64,000 bases of DNA from Verrucomicrobiales bacterium. GTDB lineage: Bacteria > Verrucomicrobiota > Verrucomicrobiia > Verrucomicrobiales > DEV007. The translations under genes were made by a program, and so were the position numbers. Positions 62,371 through 64,000 of the stretch are shown here, one piece after another. Position 1 is the first letter of the stretch; every line of letters starts with the position of its first letter. The notes under the pieces were generated by a model that ran no database searches, was not told the DNA's origin, and worked only from the letters and a program-made list of their open reading frames with translations. The DNA is taken from assembly GCA_029212615.1 (NCBI GenBank), contig JARGPJ010000006.1:375-64374 (forward strand), read 5' to 3'.

Positions 62371-64000
62371 GCCGGGCCGCCGCAGGAGACCCTCCTTCAG
62401 CCGTCGCAAGTGATGAGAAAAGACGCTGCATTCATTGCGGCAACCCTTTTCAGCCCCGCTTTGAGACGGAAACCTTCTGCTGTTCAGGCTGCCGCGTCGT
62501 CTACGAATTGATTCAGTCCGGCGGATTCGGTTCCTTCTACGACCTTCTCGGGCAGAAAGTTCTTCAGCCTGCCGAGAACGGCGACCCCGCCGCTGATCGA
62601 ATTACTGAGCTGGAGGAAGCGATTGCTGAAGCTGAATCCATCCGGAGCGACGAAACGACTCCGGCACGTTTGAAACTTCGAATCGGCAATCTTTCCTGCA
62701 CGGCCTGCGTCTGGCTCATCGATCATCTGTTCCGTCAATATCCCGGCTCGCTGAAAAGCGCTGCTGATACCGCCCGCTCAACCCTCACCCTGTGGTGGAA
62801 CCCCGGTGAGTTTGATGCCATCGCCTTCGTGAGGGATCTGCACCGCTATGGATACCCTGCCAACCTCGTGAATGAGCTGGAAGACGATGCTCCGCAGGAA
62901 AGCCGCGCTCTTTTGACCCGGCTCGGCGTCACCGCGGGGCTCGCGATGAACACGATGGCGTTCACCCTTCCCTCCTATCTCGGGATGGAAACGACTGACG
63001 ATCTCGCCCGCCTTTTTACGATGGTCGCCTTCGCTTCTGCCACGCTCGCCCTCGCCGTGGGAGGCTCCTACTTTTTCCAGCGGGCCCTCGGTGCGCTAAG
63101 GCTGAAATCACTGCACATGGACGTGCCGATTTCACTGGGGCTCCTCGCGGCATATCTCGGATCACTCGGCGGACTGGCCTTCGGAATCGAGGGAATGCTC
63201 TATTTTGATTTTGTCGCTATGTTCGCCTTTCTGATGCTCGGCGGCCGCTGGCTCCACCTGCGTTTGCTGGAGAGGAACCGGAGACAACTCTGGGCCCGGG
63301 AAAGAGACCTTTCCGCCACCTTCCGGCTCGACGAGGAAGGAAAACGTCAACGCATTCCCCTGCGGAAAATCGAAGCCGGCGACCGGCTCGAGATTGCTCC
63401 CGGAGCAATGGTTCCGGTCGACGCTGAACTGCTCGAGAACGCCGGTCGGTTTCATCTCGACTGGATCAATGGAGAACCTGATCCTGTTCCCTACCGCGCG
63501 GGGCAAACCCTTCCTGCCGGAGCAAAGAATGGCAATACCAGTCGAATCGAAGTCATCGCGGCGAACGCTTTCAAAGGTTCATTTCTCGAACAGCTTCTGG
63601 GGAACGATGATCAGGCGGACACCGGAGAGCAAGCCGGAGCGCACCCGGTTTTAAAATACTACCTCACCGTCGTCATCCTCGTCGCCATCTCCGGCGGTGC
63701 CGCCTGGCTCTATCAAGGCCATGGAATCGCCGACTCTCTCCAGGTTTTCATTTCCGTGCTCGTCGTCTCGTGCCCCTGCGCGCTCGGGCTCGCGCTGCCC
63801 CTCCTCGATGAAATGCTGCTTTCGCGCCTCAAGCAGGAGGGAATCTTCATTCGCCGGGCCTCGATCTGGCAACGGCTTAAATCAATCCACATTCTTGCCT
63901 TCGATAAAACAGGAACCCTGACCGAGCCGGTGAAACGGCTCAGCTCCCCTGAGGTGATCACCACCCTTGACGAGGCCTCCCTGCGTGCCCTTCGTCACCT
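62367..64000 (+). CDS. ccoI: Copper-translocating P-type ATPase CcoI/FixI (3' end missing)
   Basis: 544 codons are present before the right edge; the usual length is ~750-800. The N-terminal zinc-finger-like CIHCGNPF and FCCSGCRVVYELI (C21, C24, C38, C39, C42) and the HMA domain with CTAC (111-114) are typical of FixI. TM segments lie at about 190-300, followed by the actuator region, the transport motif CPC (469-471), and the phosphorylation motif DKTGT (Asp513). It delivers copper for cbb3 oxidase assembly. The P and N domains are off the edge. Start ATG 62367 overlaps the previous stop by 4 bp. Confidence 0.95.
   Translation, partial: MSRAAAGDPPSAVASDEKRRCIHCGNPFQPRFETETFCCSGCRVVYELIQSGGFGSFYDLLGQKVLQPAENGDPAADRITELEEAIAEAESIRSDETTPARLKLRIGNLSCTACVWLIDHLFRQYPGSLKSAADTARSTLTLWWNPGEFDAIAFVRDLHRYGYPANLVNELEDDAPQESRALLTRLGVTAGLAMNTMAFTLPSYLGMETTDDLARLFTMVAFASATLALAVGGSYFFQRALGALRLKSLHMDVPISLGLLAAYLGSLGGLAFGIEGMLYFDFVAMFAFLMLGGRWLHLRLLERNRRQLWARERDLSATFRLDEEGKRQRIPLRKIEAGDRLEIAPGAMVPVDAELLENAGRFHLDWINGEPDPVPYRAGQTLPAGAKNGNTSRIEVIAANAFKGSFLEQLLGNDDQADTGEQAGAHPVLKYYLTVVILVAISGGAAWLYQGHGIADSLQVFISVLVVSCPCALGLALPLLDEMLLSRLKQEGIFIRRASIWQRLKSIHILAFDKTGTLTEPVKRLSSPEVITTLDEASLRALRH

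Noticed and set aside
1..64000. CRISPR array, tRNA, rRNA, insertion sequence or prophage
   Set aside because: No regularly spaced repeats, no cloverleaf-like region in the intergenic gaps, and no transposase, integrase or phage proteins were recognised.

Overview
The window looks like a chromosomal segment of a free-living aerobic member of the PVC superphylum, most likely Verrucomicrobiota. This is inferred from gene content: a PVC-type HEAT-repeat/haem protein, Planctomycete-type cytochrome c domains, SHD1-like domains, Cys-type sulfatases, a MoxR/DUF58/BatA operon, a fused CcoNO oxidase subunit, and kinases with C-terminal TPR-like regions. DNA is moderately GC-rich and gene-dense, with many 4-bp ATGA start/stop overlaps. 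I saw no rRNA or tRNA gene, CRISPR array or insertion sequence.

Layout. 1-292: start of an unknown acidic protein leaving the left edge. 337-5431: secreted SMP-30-like lactonase, a large HEAT/cytochrome c protein and a secreted SHD1-like protein. 5631-8097: release factor 3 and an MtfA-like peptidase. 8157-11042 (minus): cytochrome/SHD1 fusion, SRPBCC-like protein, DUF817 membrane protein, and secreted MsrA with a clear terminator. 11559-24417: a five-gene plus-strand operon of MoxR ATPase, DUF58 protein, BatA-like protein carrying a PA14 domain, a large vWA membrane protein, a DUF4175-like coiled-coil protein and a prenyltransferase-fold secreted protein (six genes counting MoxR). It is followed by a cytochrome c protein and a PVC dehydrogenase-like/DUF6807 fusion, then lipB (28669).

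29381-33507: an FHA/GAF-like/class III cyclase protein followed by a membrane Ser/Thr kinase. 33508-40269 (minus): seven tightly packed genes including a glucosyl-3-phosphoglycerate synthase (GpgS) homologue, a GT4 transferase, a HAD phosphatase-like protein and an M20-like protein without its catalytic glutamates. A second GT4 gene is divergent at 40399. I read this as a probable compatible-solute (glucosylglycerate or mannosylglucosylglycerate type) locus.

41625-50188 (minus): rpmE, prfA, thioesterase, DMT-like membrane protein, PaaK-like ligase, and an ABC exporter with an associated secreted protein. 50348-53740: two secreted sulfatases. 53754-56213 (minus): a kinase-like protein that looks like a pseudokinase. 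56554 to the right edge: a cbb3 oxidase operon (ccoS-like, ccoNO, ccoQ, ccoP, ccoG, a 52-residue CcoH-like ORF, a SafE-type protein, and partial ccoI).

The most interesting parts are the solute locus with its apparent pseudo-peptidase, the pseudokinase, the cyclase with replaced base-specificity residues, and the PA14 domain inside a BatA-like protein.
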